From Montanilutibacter psychrotolerans (lineage in GTDB: Bacteria; Pseudomonadota; Gammaproteobacteria; Xanthomonadales; Xanthomonadaceae): a stretch of DNA of 64,000 nt. Below the pieces are notes generated by a model. The model saw only the letters and a list, made by a program, of their open reading frames with translations. It searched no databases and was not told the origin of the DNA. Position numbers and translations under genes: made by a program. The DNA lies in assembly GCF_003719825.1 (NCBI RefSeq), contig NZ_RIBS01000004.1:372001-436000 (forward strand), read 5' to 3'. Shown piece by piece: positions 1 to 8,426 of this stretch (the first letter of the stretch is position 1; the number at the start of each line of letters is the position of its first letter).

Positions 1-600
1 GCATTCGCGCTGGTCGATCTGATGCTGATCGTGCTGCTGGGCCCGTTGGCCGCCCGCCGGCCGTGGGCGTGGGTGCTGCTGGCAGCGCTGATCTCCGGAC
101 TGGCGATGCTGGCCTCGACGCCGTGGCTGCAACTGCTTCTGCTGGCTCCGCCGATGCTGTTCACCGCGTTGCTGGCGTGGTGGTTCGGGCGCAGCCTGCG
201 GGCGCCGCGCGAGGCGCTGATCAGTCGCATCGTCGGTGCGCTGGACGGCTGCGAGCCTTCCCAGCTGCCCTCGCCGTTGTACCGCTACACGCGTCGCCTG
301 ACGGCGGCGTGGTCGTTGCTGCTGGCCACCCTGTCGTTGACCAACGGTCTGCTGGCGGTGATCGCCGTGCCCGGCGGCGTGCTGGTCCGGTTGGGCCATC
401 CGCCGCTGTTCGCCGTGGCGCAACAGCAGTGGTCGCTGTTCGCCAACCTGTTGAACTACGGCATCGTCGGCGGCTTCTTCGTCGCCGAGTACGTCATCCG
501 CCGGCGCCTGTTCCCGCACCGCCCCTACCGGAATTTCGTCGATTTCATGCGCCGCATGGGGGCGCTGGGTCCGGACTTCTGGCGCAAGCTGTTCAGCTGA
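1..600 (+). CDS. COG4648-like membrane protein of aryl-polyene cluster (5' truncated)
   Basis: The reading frame is open from the first base, so the gene begins upstream of the window; 199 residues are visible. They hold four or five hydrophobic segments: two near the visible N-terminus, then a soluble stretch, then segments around residues 105-130 and 145-165. The tail is basic. Integral inner-membrane proteins of this kind sit beside the dehydratase in aryl-polyene clusters. Their biochemical role is not established. The next gene (dehydratase) starts 90 bp downstream, so they are probably co-transcribed. The assignment rests on context and topology more than on any catalytic motif. Confidence 0.7.
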   Translation, partial: AFALVDLMLIVLLGPLAARRPWAWVLLAALISGLAMLASTPWLQLLLLAPPMLFTALLAWWFGRSLRAPREALISRIVGALDGCEPSQLPSPLYRYTRRLTAAWSLLLATLSLTNGLLAVIAVPGGVLVRLGHPPLFAVAQQQWSLFANLLNYGIVGGFFVAEYVIRRRLFPHRPYRNFVDFMRRMGALGPDFWRKLFS

Positions 601-690
601 GACGCCATGGGGCCGATGCTCGTACCCCGGTCGGCGCCGACTCGCGCGCCTGGCTTATCCTTTGCCACCCTGTCTGTGGTGGCACGTCAG

Positions 691-1017
691 ATGCAATTCA
701 CCGTCCCCGCCGACCATCCGTGCCTGCCCGGCCATTTCCCGGGGCGTCCGCTGGTGCCTGGCGTGGTAGTGCTCGACCGCGTGCTGGCGGCGGTAGAGGC
801 CGCAACCGGCCGGCCGATCGAGACGCTGGGGCTGCCGCAGGTGAAGTTCCTGCTGCCGCTGTTGCCCGGTGAGTCGGCTCGGGTTGAACTGCAATCGGAC
901 GCGACCACGCCACTGCGCTGGCGATTTCGCGTGCTGCGTGGCGATGACCTGCTGGCCAGTGGCGAGGTGGTGATCGATGCAGGCCGCCCTGCCGATGGCT
1001 GCGGAGCGGGGGCATGA
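691..1017 (+). CDS. Hotdog-fold 3-hydroxyacyl-ACP dehydratase (ApeI/FabZ-like)
   Basis: A 108-residue protein with the FabA/FabZ-type hotdog signature DHPCLPGHFPGRPLVPG near its N-terminus, containing the His and the GHFPG loop of this dehydratase family. It probably removes water from the growing 3-hydroxyacyl-ACP chain during aryl-polyene elongation, in the cytoplasm. The frame is open further upstream (to 607), but the start at 691 puts the family motif at the usual distance from the N-terminus. The stop overlaps the start of the acyltransferase by 4 bp (ATGA), so the two are translationally coupled. A second, different dehydratase lies at 5111, as is usual in these clusters. Confidence 0.85.
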   Translation: MQFTVPADHPCLPGHFPGRPLVPGVVVLDRVLAAVEAATGRPIETLGLPQVKFLLPLLPGESARVELQSDATTPLRWRFRVLRGDDLLASGEVVIDAGRPADGCGAGA

Positions 1018-1991
1018 GCACGGACTGGAAGCAGCGCCCCGAAGGCGGCGGCCGCTTTGCGATCTGGCTGATCCGCACCATTGCCCGCTACGGCGGGCGT
1101 GCCGTGGCGCGTCTGCTGCTGTACCCGATCACGGCTTACTTCGTGCTGGTGCGCGGGCCGGAACGGCGTGCCTCGCAGGCCTTCCTCCAGCGGGCCCTGG
1201 GCCGACCGGCGGGCTGGACCGATGGCTTCCGTCACGTGCACAGCTTCGCCGCCACCATCCTCGACCGCGTGTTCATGCTCAGCGGCCAGTTGGAGCGTTT
1301 CGATATCACCATCGACGGCGTGGACGCCGTTCACGCCCAGCTCGACCGCGGACAGGGCGTGCTGATGTTCGGCTCGCACCTGGGCAGTTTCGAGGTGATG
1401 CGCGTGCTCGGCTGCCGGCGGCCGGGCCTCAAGGTGCGCGTGGTGTTCGACCGCGGCCACAACGCCGCGGTCACCCAACTGCTCGAAGCACTCGATCCGC
1501 AGATGGCCGCGACCGTGATCGATGCCGCCCAGGACGGCCCGTCGATCGTGTTCGCGATCAAGCAGGCGCTCGACGAGGGCGCGCTGGTGGCGTTGCTGGT
1601 CGACCGCGCGCGACCCGGCGAGCCGACCGTCCAGGCGCCGTTCCTGGGAAGCCCGGCACCGTTCCCGGTGGCACCGTGGCTGATTGCCGCGGCACTGAAG
1701 GTGCCGGTGATGCTGGCGTTCGGCCTGTACCGCGGTGGCCGCCGCTACGAGCTGGCCTTCGAGCTGTTCAGCGCGGGGCTGGACATCGGTCGGCATAACC
1801 GTGCTCAGGCATTGCCGGCGGTGGTGCACGACTATGCCGCGCGGCTGCAGGCACGCACCCTGGCAGCGCCGTACAACTGGTTCAACTTCTACGACTTCTG
1901 GCAGACCGACGATGCGAACGATCCCGCGTGTGACCCTGCTGGCGACGCTCATGGCGCTGGTCGCGAGCCCGCTGGCCGCCGCCCCGCCTGA
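1014..1991 (+). CDS. LpxL/HtrB-family acyltransferase of aryl-polyene cluster
   Basis: A 325-residue protein of the lysophospholipid/lipid A acyltransferase type. The HX4E motif is visible as GSHLGSFE near residue 120. An N-terminal hydrophobic stretch (about residues 27-45) suggests inner-membrane anchoring. Aryl-polyene clusters usually carry an enzyme of this class, thought to join the polyene acid to a lipid or sugar-lipid anchor so that the pigment ends up in the outer membrane. That role here is inferred from context. It starts inside the dehydratase stop, and its 3' end overlaps the next gene's start (1912) by 80 bp, which points to a tightly packed operon. Confidence 0.85.
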   Translation: MSTDWKQRPEGGGRFAIWLIRTIARYGGRAVARLLLYPITAYFVLVRGPERRASQAFLQRALGRPAGWTDGFRHVHSFAATILDRVFMLSGQLERFDITIDGVDAVHAQLDRGQGVLMFGSHLGSFEVMRVLGCRRPGLKVRVVFDRGHNAAVTQLLEALDPQMAATVIDAAQDGPSIVFAIKQALDEGALVALLVDRARPGEPTVQAPFLGSPAPFPVAPWLIAAALKVPVMLAFGLYRGGRRYELAFELFSAGLDIGRHNRAQALPAVVHDYAARLQARTLAAPYNWFNFYDFWQTDDANDPACDPAGDAHGAGREPAGRRPA

Positions 1992-2589
1992 GGTCCAGGC
2001 GGCCAGCGTCGACTGGGCCCTCGCGCAACTGGCGCAGCCCACGCCCAGCCGGACCGAATTCCTCGAACTGCGCGGGTCGGCGATGCTCAAGCAGCCGCTG
2101 CGCCTGCAGGGCGAGTACCGTCGTCCCGACGGGGCCACGCTGGTGCGCGAGGTGCGTCAGCCGTACGCCGAGACCACCACCATCCGCGCCGGTGAGGTGC
2201 GCATCGCGCGCGCTGGCCAGTCGCCGCGCACGTTCTCGTTGGCCCGCGCGCCGGAGCTCGCCGGGCTGCAGGCCAGTTTCGGCGCCCTGCTGTCGGGCGA
2301 TCGTGCGCGCCTGGAGCGTGACTACCGCATCGTCGTCAACGGAAGTCGCGCGCAATGGACGCTGGCGCTGCGACCCAACGACGCCGCGCTGGCCGCGCGC
2401 GTGCAGGCGATCGTGCTGTACGGGCGCGCCGCCGAATTGCGCTGCATCGAGACCCGAGCCGTGCCGGCGCGCGGCGGCCCCATGGCGGCGCCGCAACGCA
2501 CCCTGCTCGCCGGCGCCGCGCGCGCTGCGGCCACGGTCGCCGAGCCGGCCGGTCTGGCCGCGCTGTGCACCGGCCAGCCGGCGCAATGA
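1912..2589 (+). CDS. LolA-like periplasmic carrier of aryl-polyene cluster
   Basis: A 225-residue secreted protein. It has a signal peptide (MRTIPR basic start, hydrophobic core, AAAP cleavage region near residue 24) followed by an outer-membrane lipoprotein carrier (LolA)-like domain. That domain has the 'FLELRGSAMLKQPLRLQGEY' type opening strands that occur in the cluster-associated LolA relatives. It probably shuttles the lipid-linked pigment across the periplasm together with the MMPL exporter encoded next. The start at 1912 lies inside the acyltransferase gene, and the stop overlaps the exporter ATG (ATGA at 2586). The region is very GC-rich and shows no break from its neighbours. Confidence 0.8.
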   Translation: MRTIPRVTLLATLMALVASPLAAAPPEVQAASVDWALAQLAQPTPSRTEFLELRGSAMLKQPLRLQGEYRRPDGATLVREVRQPYAETTTIRAGEVRIARAGQSPRTFSLARAPELAGLQASFGALLSGDRARLERDYRIVVNGSRAQWTLALRPNDAALAARVQAIVLYGRAAELRCIETRAVPARGGPMAAPQRTLLAGAARAAATVAEPAGLAALCTGQPAQ

Positions 2590-5060
2590 CGGCCTCGTCA
2601 CCTTCCGGCGACGCGCCGTCCGGCCACGCCATTCCCGATGATTCCCAGCCCGGTGCGCCCCAACCTGATGCGACCGGATCACACGGGCCGCGTCTGCTGG
2701 CGCCGGGGCTGCGGATCGCGCTGGCGCTGGCGTGGCTGGGATTGCTGGTCGCGGCCGGCCTCTGGCTGGGGTCGCGCCTTCAACTCAGTGGCGACCTGCG
2801 CAAGTTCATGCCGGCCGCGCAGACGCCGGCGCAGAAGCTGCTGATCGACGAACTGGGCGAGGGCCCGGGCTCGCGCCTGCTGCTGATCGCGTTGTCGGGC
2901 GCCGATGCGCAGACCCTCGCCGCGCAATCGACGGCGATGGCCGCGACGCTGGCGGTCGAGGACCGGTTCCAGTTCGTCGCCAACGGCATGGACGGCGGGC
3001 TCGACGCCGTGCCCGAACGCCTGCGGCCCTACCGCTATTTGCTGTCGCCGACGCTCGACGGGCAGGCATTCGATGCGGCCTGGTTGGCCGATGAACTGGG
3101 CGCGCGCGTGCAGGACCTCGGCTCACCGGCGGCGGGCTTGATCGAACCGCTGCTGCCGGCCGATCCCACGCTGGAGACGCTCAAGCTGGCCGAGGCCTGG
3201 CAACCGGCCAACGCGCCCCAGCGCGTGCACGGCGTGTGGTTCGATCGCGCCGGTCGCGAGGCGTTGCTGGCGGTGCAGACGCGCGCTGCGGGCTTCGATC
3301 CGACCGGCCAGCAACAGGCGGTCGACGCCATCCGCGCGGCGTTCGAGGCCAGCCGCGGCGACAGCGCTGCCACGCTCACGCTCAGCGGCCCGGGTGCGTT
3401 CTCGGTGGAGATCGGTGGCCGCACCGCGCGCGAGGCCAGCCTGATCGGCACGATCGACTCGATCGTGTTCGCGCTGCTGCTGTGGCTGGCCTACCGCAGC
3501 TGGAAGGCACCGCTGCTGGGCGGCCTGCCGCTGGCCACGGGCGGGCTGGCCGGACTGGCGGCGGTCGCGCTGGCATTCGATGGCGTGCACGGCATCACCA
3601 TCGCCTTCGGCTTCACCCTGATCGGCGTCGCCCAGGACTACCCGATCCACCTCTTCAGCCACCAGCGTGCGGGGCTGTCGCCGTGGGCGAACGCGCGCGC
3701 GCTGTGGCCCACGCTGGGCACCGGTGTCGCCTCGACCTGCATCGCCTACCTGACCTTCCTGGCGTCGGGTGTCGACGGCCTGCGCCAACTGGCGGTCTTC
3801 ACCATCGTCGGGCTCGGCAGTGCCGCGCTCGCCACGCGCTTCGTGCTGCCCGCGCTGCTCGACCCCGATGCGCGCGATCCGGCGCACTCGCCCCGACTGG
3901 CCCGTCTCTGGGCGCGGCTTGCACGCTGGCCGCGCATGGGCCCGGTGTGGTTCGGCGCGGTGGCGATGGTTGCGCTGGCGATCGCGTTGCTCGCTCCGGG
4001 GCCGTTCTGGCAGAACGACCTGGCCAAACTGACACCGGTGCCGGCACCGGCACTGGCGCGTGACGCGCAGTTGCGCGACGAACTGGGTGCGCCCGACGTG
4101 CGCTACCTGGTGGCGCTGGAACGCGCCGATGCGCAGACCGCCCTGCAGGACAGCGAGCGACTGCGTCCGGCACTGGAGCAGTTGCGTACCACCGGCGCGA
4201 TTGCCGGCTATGACCTCGCCGCGCGCTATCTGCCCAGCGCGGCGACCCAGCTCGCGCGGCAGCGTAAATTGCCCGACGCCGACACGCTGCGGCCGATGCT
4301 GGCCTCGGCCGTGGCCGCCAGCCCGTTCCGCGAGGATGCGTTCGCCGCGTTCGTCGATGATGTCGCCGCCGCGCGTGCCGCGCCGCCGCTGCGCCCGCAG
4401 GATCTGGCGTCGACGCCGCTGGCCGCCAGCGTCGATGGCTTGTTGTTGCGGCACGCCGATGGCCGCGCAACCGCGCTGGTGTCGCTGGGCGGGCTGCGCG
4501 ATCCCGACGCGGTCGCGCGCGTCGTGTCGGCCAATGGCGCGCAACTGCTCGACCTCAAGCAGGCGTCCGAGTCGCTGGTGGCGCAGTACCGCAGCCGCGT
4601 GCTGTGGGCGCTGGCGCTGGCCTCGGTGTTGCTGGTGGCGACGGTGTGGTTCGCATTGCGATCGGGACGGCGCGTGCTGCGGGTGATCGCCCCGATGCTG
4701 CTGACCACGCTGCTGGTGCTCGCCCTGCTGCGTGGCCTGGGCATCGAACTCAACCTGTTCCACCTGGTCGCACTGATCCTTGCCGCCGGGCTCGGGCTGG
4801 ACTACGCGCTGTTCTTCGACCATGCCGGCGACGACCGCGACAGCCAGCTGCGCGCGCTGCACGCGATCATCGTGTGCAGCCTGACCACGTTGCTGGTGTT
4901 CGCGCTGCTGGCGACCTCCAGCATCCCGGTGCTGCGCGCCATCGGCGCGACGGTCGCGCTCGGCGTGGCGTGCAACTTCGTGCTGGCGCTGTTGCTGGTG
5001 CGCGGCGCGGCCGAGGTGGACGGCGATCCGATGCCGAGCCGCGCCACGGCGTCGACCTGA
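2586..5060 (+). CDS. MMPL/RND-family exporter of aryl-polyene cluster
   Basis: An 824-residue inner-membrane transporter of the MMPL/RND superfamily. It has two repeats, each with one N-terminal TM helix, a large periplasmic domain, and a bundle of five TM helices. The bundles lie around residues 290-430 and 675-810. A typical loop motif is visible before the amphipathic segment (GFTLIGVAQDYPIHLFSH in the first half; GLGLDYALFFDHA in the second). Length and topology match the exporters of aryl-polyene clusters. The function inferred is flipping or extruding the lipid-anchored polyene toward the LolA-like carrier. I placed the start at 2586, overlapping the upstream stop, rather than at the longer in-frame start at 2355, because the extra 77 residues only translate the carrier gene out of frame. 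Confidence 0.88.
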   Translation: MTASSPSGDAPSGHAIPDDSQPGAPQPDATGSHGPRLLAPGLRIALALAWLGLLVAAGLWLGSRLQLSGDLRKFMPAAQTPAQKLLIDELGEGPGSRLLLIALSGADAQTLAAQSTAMAATLAVEDRFQFVANGMDGGLDAVPERLRPYRYLLSPTLDGQAFDAAWLADELGARVQDLGSPAAGLIEPLLPADPTLETLKLAEAWQPANAPQRVHGVWFDRAGREALLAVQTRAAGFDPTGQQQAVDAIRAAFEASRGDSAATLTLSGPGAFSVEIGGRTAREASLIGTIDSIVFALLLWLAYRSWKAPLLGGLPLATGGLAGLAAVALAFDGVHGITIAFGFTLIGVAQDYPIHLFSHQRAGLSPWANARALWPTLGTGVASTCIAYLTFLASGVDGLRQLAVFTIVGLGSAALATRFVLPALLDPDARDPAHSPRLARLWARLARWPRMGPVWFGAVAMVALAIALLAPGPFWQNDLAKLTPVPAPALARDAQLRDELGAPDVRYLVALERADAQTALQDSERLRPALEQLRTTGAIAGYDLAARYLPSAATQLARQRKLPDADTLRPMLASAVAASPFREDAFAAFVDDVAAARAAPPLRPQDLASTPLAASVDGLLLRHADGRATALVSLGGLRDPDAVARVVSANGAQLLDLKQASESLVAQYRSRVLWALALASVLLVATVWFALRSGRRVLRVIAPMLLTTLLVLALLRGLGIELNLFHLVALILAAGLGLDYALFFDHAGDDRDSQLRALHAIIVCSLTTLLVFALLATSSIPVLRAIGATVALGVACNFVLALLLVRGAAEVDGDPMPSRATAST

Positions 5061-5110
5061 GCGACTCGCGTGATACCAAACGTTTTCCGTCGCATGCCCG
5101 GATGCCCCAA

Positions 5111-5557
5111 ATGAGCGAACCCGTCCTCGGTCGCGACCGTATCGTCGCCCTGGTACCCCATCAAGGTGCGATGTGCCTGTGGGACGAGGTGTTGGCCTGG
5201 GATGCGCAGACCATCCGCCTGCGCGCGGGCAACCACCGCGACCCCGCGCACCCGCTGCGCAGCGACGGCCGCCTTCGCGCGGTGCACCTGTGCGAGTACG
5301 GCGCCCAGGCAATGGCCGTGCACGGCGGCCTGCGTGCCGGCGAGGGAGGCGGCGCGGCGCGGCCCGGCGTGCTGGTCGCGTTGCGTGGCGTGGCGCTGCA
5401 CGTGGCCCGCATCGACGACCTTGCCGACGCACTGGAGTGCGAGGCGCAACTGCTGGCCGAGGGCGAGGCCAGTCAGCAGTACAGCTTCCGCATCCACCAC
5501 GCCGGCGTCGTGCTTGCCGAAGGCCGTGCGGCCGTGGTGCTGCAACCACGCGGGTAG
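5111..5557 (+). CDS. Second hotdog dehydratase (ApeP-like 3-hydroxyacyl-ACP dehydratase)
   Basis: A 148-residue hotdog-type protein starting MSEPVLGRDRI. The segment LVPHQGAMCLWDEV matches the PHxxxMxLxD-type opening of the dehydratase family found as the second dehydratase in aryl-polyene clusters. It probably works with the 691-1017 enzyme in polyene chain elongation. An alternative in-frame ATG lies 9 bp upstream (5102), and either is plausible. It lies 50 bp after the exporter and 85 bp before fabG, in the same direction, and is presumably in the same transcript. Confidence 0.82.
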   Translation: MSEPVLGRDRIVALVPHQGAMCLWDEVLAWDAQTIRLRAGNHRDPAHPLRSDGRLRAVHLCEYGAQAMAVHGGLRAGEGGGAARPGVLVALRGVALHVARIDDLADALECEAQLLAEGEASQQYSFRIHHAGVVLAEGRAAVVLQPRG

Positions 5558-5642
5558 CGCAGGCCGCCGGCAGCGTGCCGGAGCGGACCACCATTGGCCC
5601 GGCTCCTACAATGGCGGCCCACACTCCATCGAAGGTGCACCG

Positions 5643-6380
5643 ATGCCCCAGGCCCCCACGCTCCGCCGCGCGCTCGTCACCGGCGGCAGCGGCGATCTCG
5701 GTGGCGCGATCTGCGCCCGACTTGCCGCCGATGGCCTGCACGTGATCGTCCACGGCAACGGCAACCCCGCGCGCGCGCAGGCGGTGGTCGAGGCGATCCA
5801 GGCCGAGGGTGGCAGCGCGCAGGCGGTGGTGTTCGATGTCGCCGACGGCGAGGCCGCGGCCACGGCGATGGCGGCCCTGCTCGCCGATGGGCCGATCCAG
5901 GTCGTGGTCAACAACGCCGGCATCCACGACGACGCACCGATGGCGGGCATGAGCGAGTCGCAGTGGAAGCGCGTCATCGACGTATCGCTGCACGGGTTCT
6001 TCCACGTCACGCAGCCGCTGCTGCTGCCGATGGCGCGCGCGCGCTGGGGGCGCATCGTCAGTGTGTCGTCGGTGGCGGCGGTGCTGGGCAATCGCGGCCA
6101 GACCAACTACGCCGCGGCCAAGGCCGCGCTGCACGGCGCCAGCAAGTCGCTCGCGCGCGAGATGGCCTCGCGCAACATCACCGTCAACGTGATCGCCCCG
6201 GGGGTCATCCAGGGCCGCATGGCCGCGGACGCGTTCCCGGCCGAGACCATCAAGCAGCTGGTTCCCGCCGGCCGCGCCGGCACGCCCGAAGAAGTCGCCG
6301 CGCTGGTCGGATTTCTCTGCTCGGACCAGGCGGGCTACATCAACGGCCAGGTGATCGGCATCGACGGCGGGATGAGCTGA
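5643..6380 (+). CDS. fabG: 3-ketoacyl-ACP reductase (FabG/SDR) of aryl-polyene cluster
   Basis: A 245-residue classical short-chain dehydrogenase. The NAD(P)-binding TGGSGDLGGA glycine motif is near residue 14, NNAG at about residue 90, the catalytic Ser in VSVSSVAA, and the YAAAK Tyr-Lys pair near residue 157. The C-terminal GIDGGM is typical of FabG. It would reduce the 3-ketoacyl-ACP intermediate in each elongation round, between the ketosynthase/chain-length-factor pair encoded on the other strand (11058-13060) and the two dehydratases. It is the last pathway gene of the forward block. A dedicated paralogue of the housekeeping FabG is normal in these clusters. Confidence 0.9.
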   Translation: MPQAPTLRRALVTGGSGDLGGAICARLAADGLHVIVHGNGNPARAQAVVEAIQAEGGSAQAVVFDVADGEAAATAMAALLADGPIQVVVNNAGIHDDAPMAGMSESQWKRVIDVSLHGFFHVTQPLLLPMARARWGRIVSVSSVAAVLGNRGQTNYAAAKAALHGASKSLAREMASRNITVNVIAPGVIQGRMAADAFPAETIKQLVPAGRAGTPEEVAALVGFLCSDQAGYINGQVIGIDGGMS

Positions 6381-6500
6381 ACGGCGGATTGCGCCGCGCC
6401 GGCCGATTGCGGCGCGCAACGCATGCCCTCACCCGATTGGTGGTCCAGGTGGACTAGGATCACGGAGTGCTCCGCAGTGGAGCAGCCACTGGAGACCGCG

Positions 6501-6947
6501 ATGGTCCGTTCCCTGACATTGCTGATGCTGACCTTGCTGCTGGCCGCATGTGCCAGCTCGCATGTACTGACCGGCACGCCGCGCCCGCCGGTCGATCCCG
6601 CCCAGGTGCGGGTGGTGTTCGGCCCGCCGCCGGTGGCCTACGAAGAGATCGCGCAGTTGCAGGCCACCAGTGGTGGCTTCACCTGGGGCGAGCAGAACAA
6701 GATGAACTCGGTGCTGCGCAAACTGCAGCGCGAGGCCGCGAAGCTTGGCGCGAACGGCGTGGTCATCCTCGGTATCGACGAGGGATACGGCGGTGGTGGC
6801 GTGGGCATCGGCGTTGGCGGTGGCCGCCATCACGTCGGTGGCGGCATCGGCGTGGACATCAGCCCCAGGCAGAAGATCGCGCAGGCAATCGCCGTGCACT
6901 TCAACGCGCCGTTGCCACCGTCGCCGCCGGCGCCACCGGCCGACTAG
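6501..6947 (+). CDS. Small glycine-rich outer-membrane lipoprotein of unknown function
   Basis: A 148-residue protein with a lipoprotein signal peptide: a hydrophobic run, then the LLAAC lipobox with the acylated Cys near residue 16. The mature part has a conserved-looking helix-strand region (about residues 38-90, ending KLGANGVVILG). A Gly/His-rich stretch follows, then a Pro-rich tail (LPPSPPAPPAD). The pattern resembles small envelope lipoproteins of the DUF4156/RcsF-like group, but I do not recognise it with certainty. It sits between fabG and a convergent antiporter gene and is not a standard aryl-polyene gene. The start at 6501 is chosen because it directly begins the signal peptide. 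Confidence 0.75.
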   Translation: MVRSLTLLMLTLLLAACASSHVLTGTPRPPVDPAQVRVVFGPPPVAYEEIAQLQATSGGFTWGEQNKMNSVLRKLQREAAKLGANGVVILGIDEGYGGGGVGIGVGGGRHHVGGGIGVDISPRQKIAQAIAVHFNAPLPPSPPAPPAD

Positions 6948-7038
6948 CCTCGCCGCTGCCGCGCTGGTGCCGGCGGGGTTTGACTGCCACACACCCGGCG
7001 CGGCTGAACTTCCGGGCGGCGTGGCCCGTGCGGGGCAC

Positions 7039-8301
7039 TCAGTCGGCGATGTCGCCGTGCGCGCGGTCGTCGCGCAAGGCCGCCGGTGACCTGCCGGCAA
7101 ACCAGGTCAGCAGCGGCCCTGTCATCACCGTGGTGGTCAGCGCCATCACCAGCAACATCGTGAACAGCTCCGGGCCGATCAGGCCCACGTCCAGGCCGAC
7201 CTTCATCACGATCAGTTCCATCAGGCCGCGCGCGTTCATCAGCGCGCCCGTCGACAGGCTGTCGCGCCAGCCGTAGCCCGCCAGGCGTGCGCCGGCCGTG
7301 CCGCCGATGCCCTTGCCCAGCACCGCCGCGGCAAGGATCAACGCCAACGCGCCCAGGCCGGCACCGGTGAATGCATCGCTGCGCGTGTTCAACCCGGCCA
7401 GGGCGAAGAAGATCGGCAACAGCAGCACCACCGCGATGACCTCGATGCGGTCGATCAGGTACTGCAGCAGTCGGTCGTCGCGCGGCAGGCAGGCGCCGAA
7501 CAGGAACGCACCAAACACCGCGTGCAGGCCCAGCCATTCGGTCAGCGCCGCGCAGGCGAGCATGCCGGCGAGGATGGCGGCGAGCAGCATCGGCGACGGC
7601 CGGCCGTCGGGGGCATGGCGCGCCAGCAGCGAGCCGTACAACGGTCGCAGCACGCCGAACACCAGCGCTGACAACGCCACCAGGCCCAACACGGTTTTCA
7701 GGAAGCCCACGGCGCCAGCGTCGGCACCGGCCAGTGCCACCACCACTGCGAGCACGATCCAGGCAAACACGTCGGCAATCGCCGCGCTGCTCAGCGACAA
7801 CTGGCCCAGCCGCGTGCGGGTCATGCCGCGGTCCTTGAGGATCCGAGCCATCACCGGGAACGCGGTGATCGACATCGCCGCGGCCATGAACAACGCGAAC
7901 GGCCAGAACGCGACCCCGTCCGGCGCCAGCGTGGGATGCAGCATCGGCGAGATCGCCACGCCCAACGCCATCGGCAGGACGATGCTGAGCAGGCCGACCG
8001 TGCCGGCCGATTTCAGCTGTGCGCGAACGCCATCGGGTGCGCGCAGTTCGGCGCCGACGATGAACATGAAAAGCACCAGGCCCAGTGTCGACAGCGAGGC
8101 CAGCGCCGGCAGCGACTCGTGCGCAAACAGCTGGGCGTGCAACTGCGGCGCCAGCGCGCCAAACACCACCGGTCCGAGCAGCAGTCCGGCGGCCATCTCG
8201 CCGATCACTGCCGGTTGGCCGACATGACGTAGCAGCAGCCCGCACAGGCGCGCGGTGACCAGGATGACAACCAGTTGCAGCAGGAGCAGCGAATGGGGCA
8301 T
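7039..8301 (-). CDS. CPA2-type cation:proton antiporter
   Basis: A 420-residue membrane protein with about 12 hydrophobic segments and the CPA2 (KefB/KefC/GerN-like) features GEMAAGLLLGP near the N-terminus, LFMFIVGAEL, and SITAFPVMARIL around residue 155. The C-terminus contains the MNARGLMELI stretch of this family. It would exchange Na+ or K+ for protons across the inner membrane. No TrkA-N domain follows, so the protein ends with the transport domain. It lies in the reverse block between fabG/lipoprotein and the halogenase. Whether it has a pigment-related role is unknown. The start is set at MPHSLLLLQ, after a non-conserved N-terminal extension of the open frame. Confidence 0.88.
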   Translation of the reverse strand: MPHSLLLLQLVVILVTARLCGLLLRHVGQPAVIGEMAAGLLLGPVVFGALAPQLHAQLFAHESLPALASLSTLGLVLFMFIVGAELRAPDGVRAQLKSAGTVGLLSIVLPMALGVAISPMLHPTLAPDGVAFWPFALFMAAAMSITAFPVMARILKDRGMTRTRLGQLSLSSAAIADVFAWIVLAVVVALAGADAGAVGFLKTVLGLVALSALVFGVLRPLYGSLLARHAPDGRPSPMLLAAILAGMLACAALTEWLGLHAVFGAFLFGACLPRDDRLLQYLIDRIEVIAVVLLLPIFFALAGLNTRSDAFTGAGLGALALILAAAVLGKGIGGTAGARLAGYGWRDSLSTGALMNARGLMELIVMKVGLDVGLIGPELFTMLLVMALTTTVMTGPLLTWFAGRSPAALRDDRAHGDIAD

Positions 8302-8426
8302 GGCGATCGACGGCGAGAGAGGAGGAAATGGATCGAAGGGAATCGGCGCGCACCACGCCGACGCGGAATGCCAGGCGCCGGCGCACACCGCTCGGCTGGG
8401 AAATTACGAGTGGCTGGGCAGCGGCC

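Noticed and set aside
2355-2585. Longer N-terminus for the MMPL exporter
   Set aside because: The extra codons are Arg-rich and overlap the LolA-like carrier out of frame. The ATGA overlap at 2586 is the normal start.
3123-6419. A 1098-aa reverse frame opposite the exporter, dehydratase and fabG
   Set aside because: Arg/His/Gln-rich low-complexity translation with no motif, antisense to well-supported genes. It is typical of high-GC DNA.
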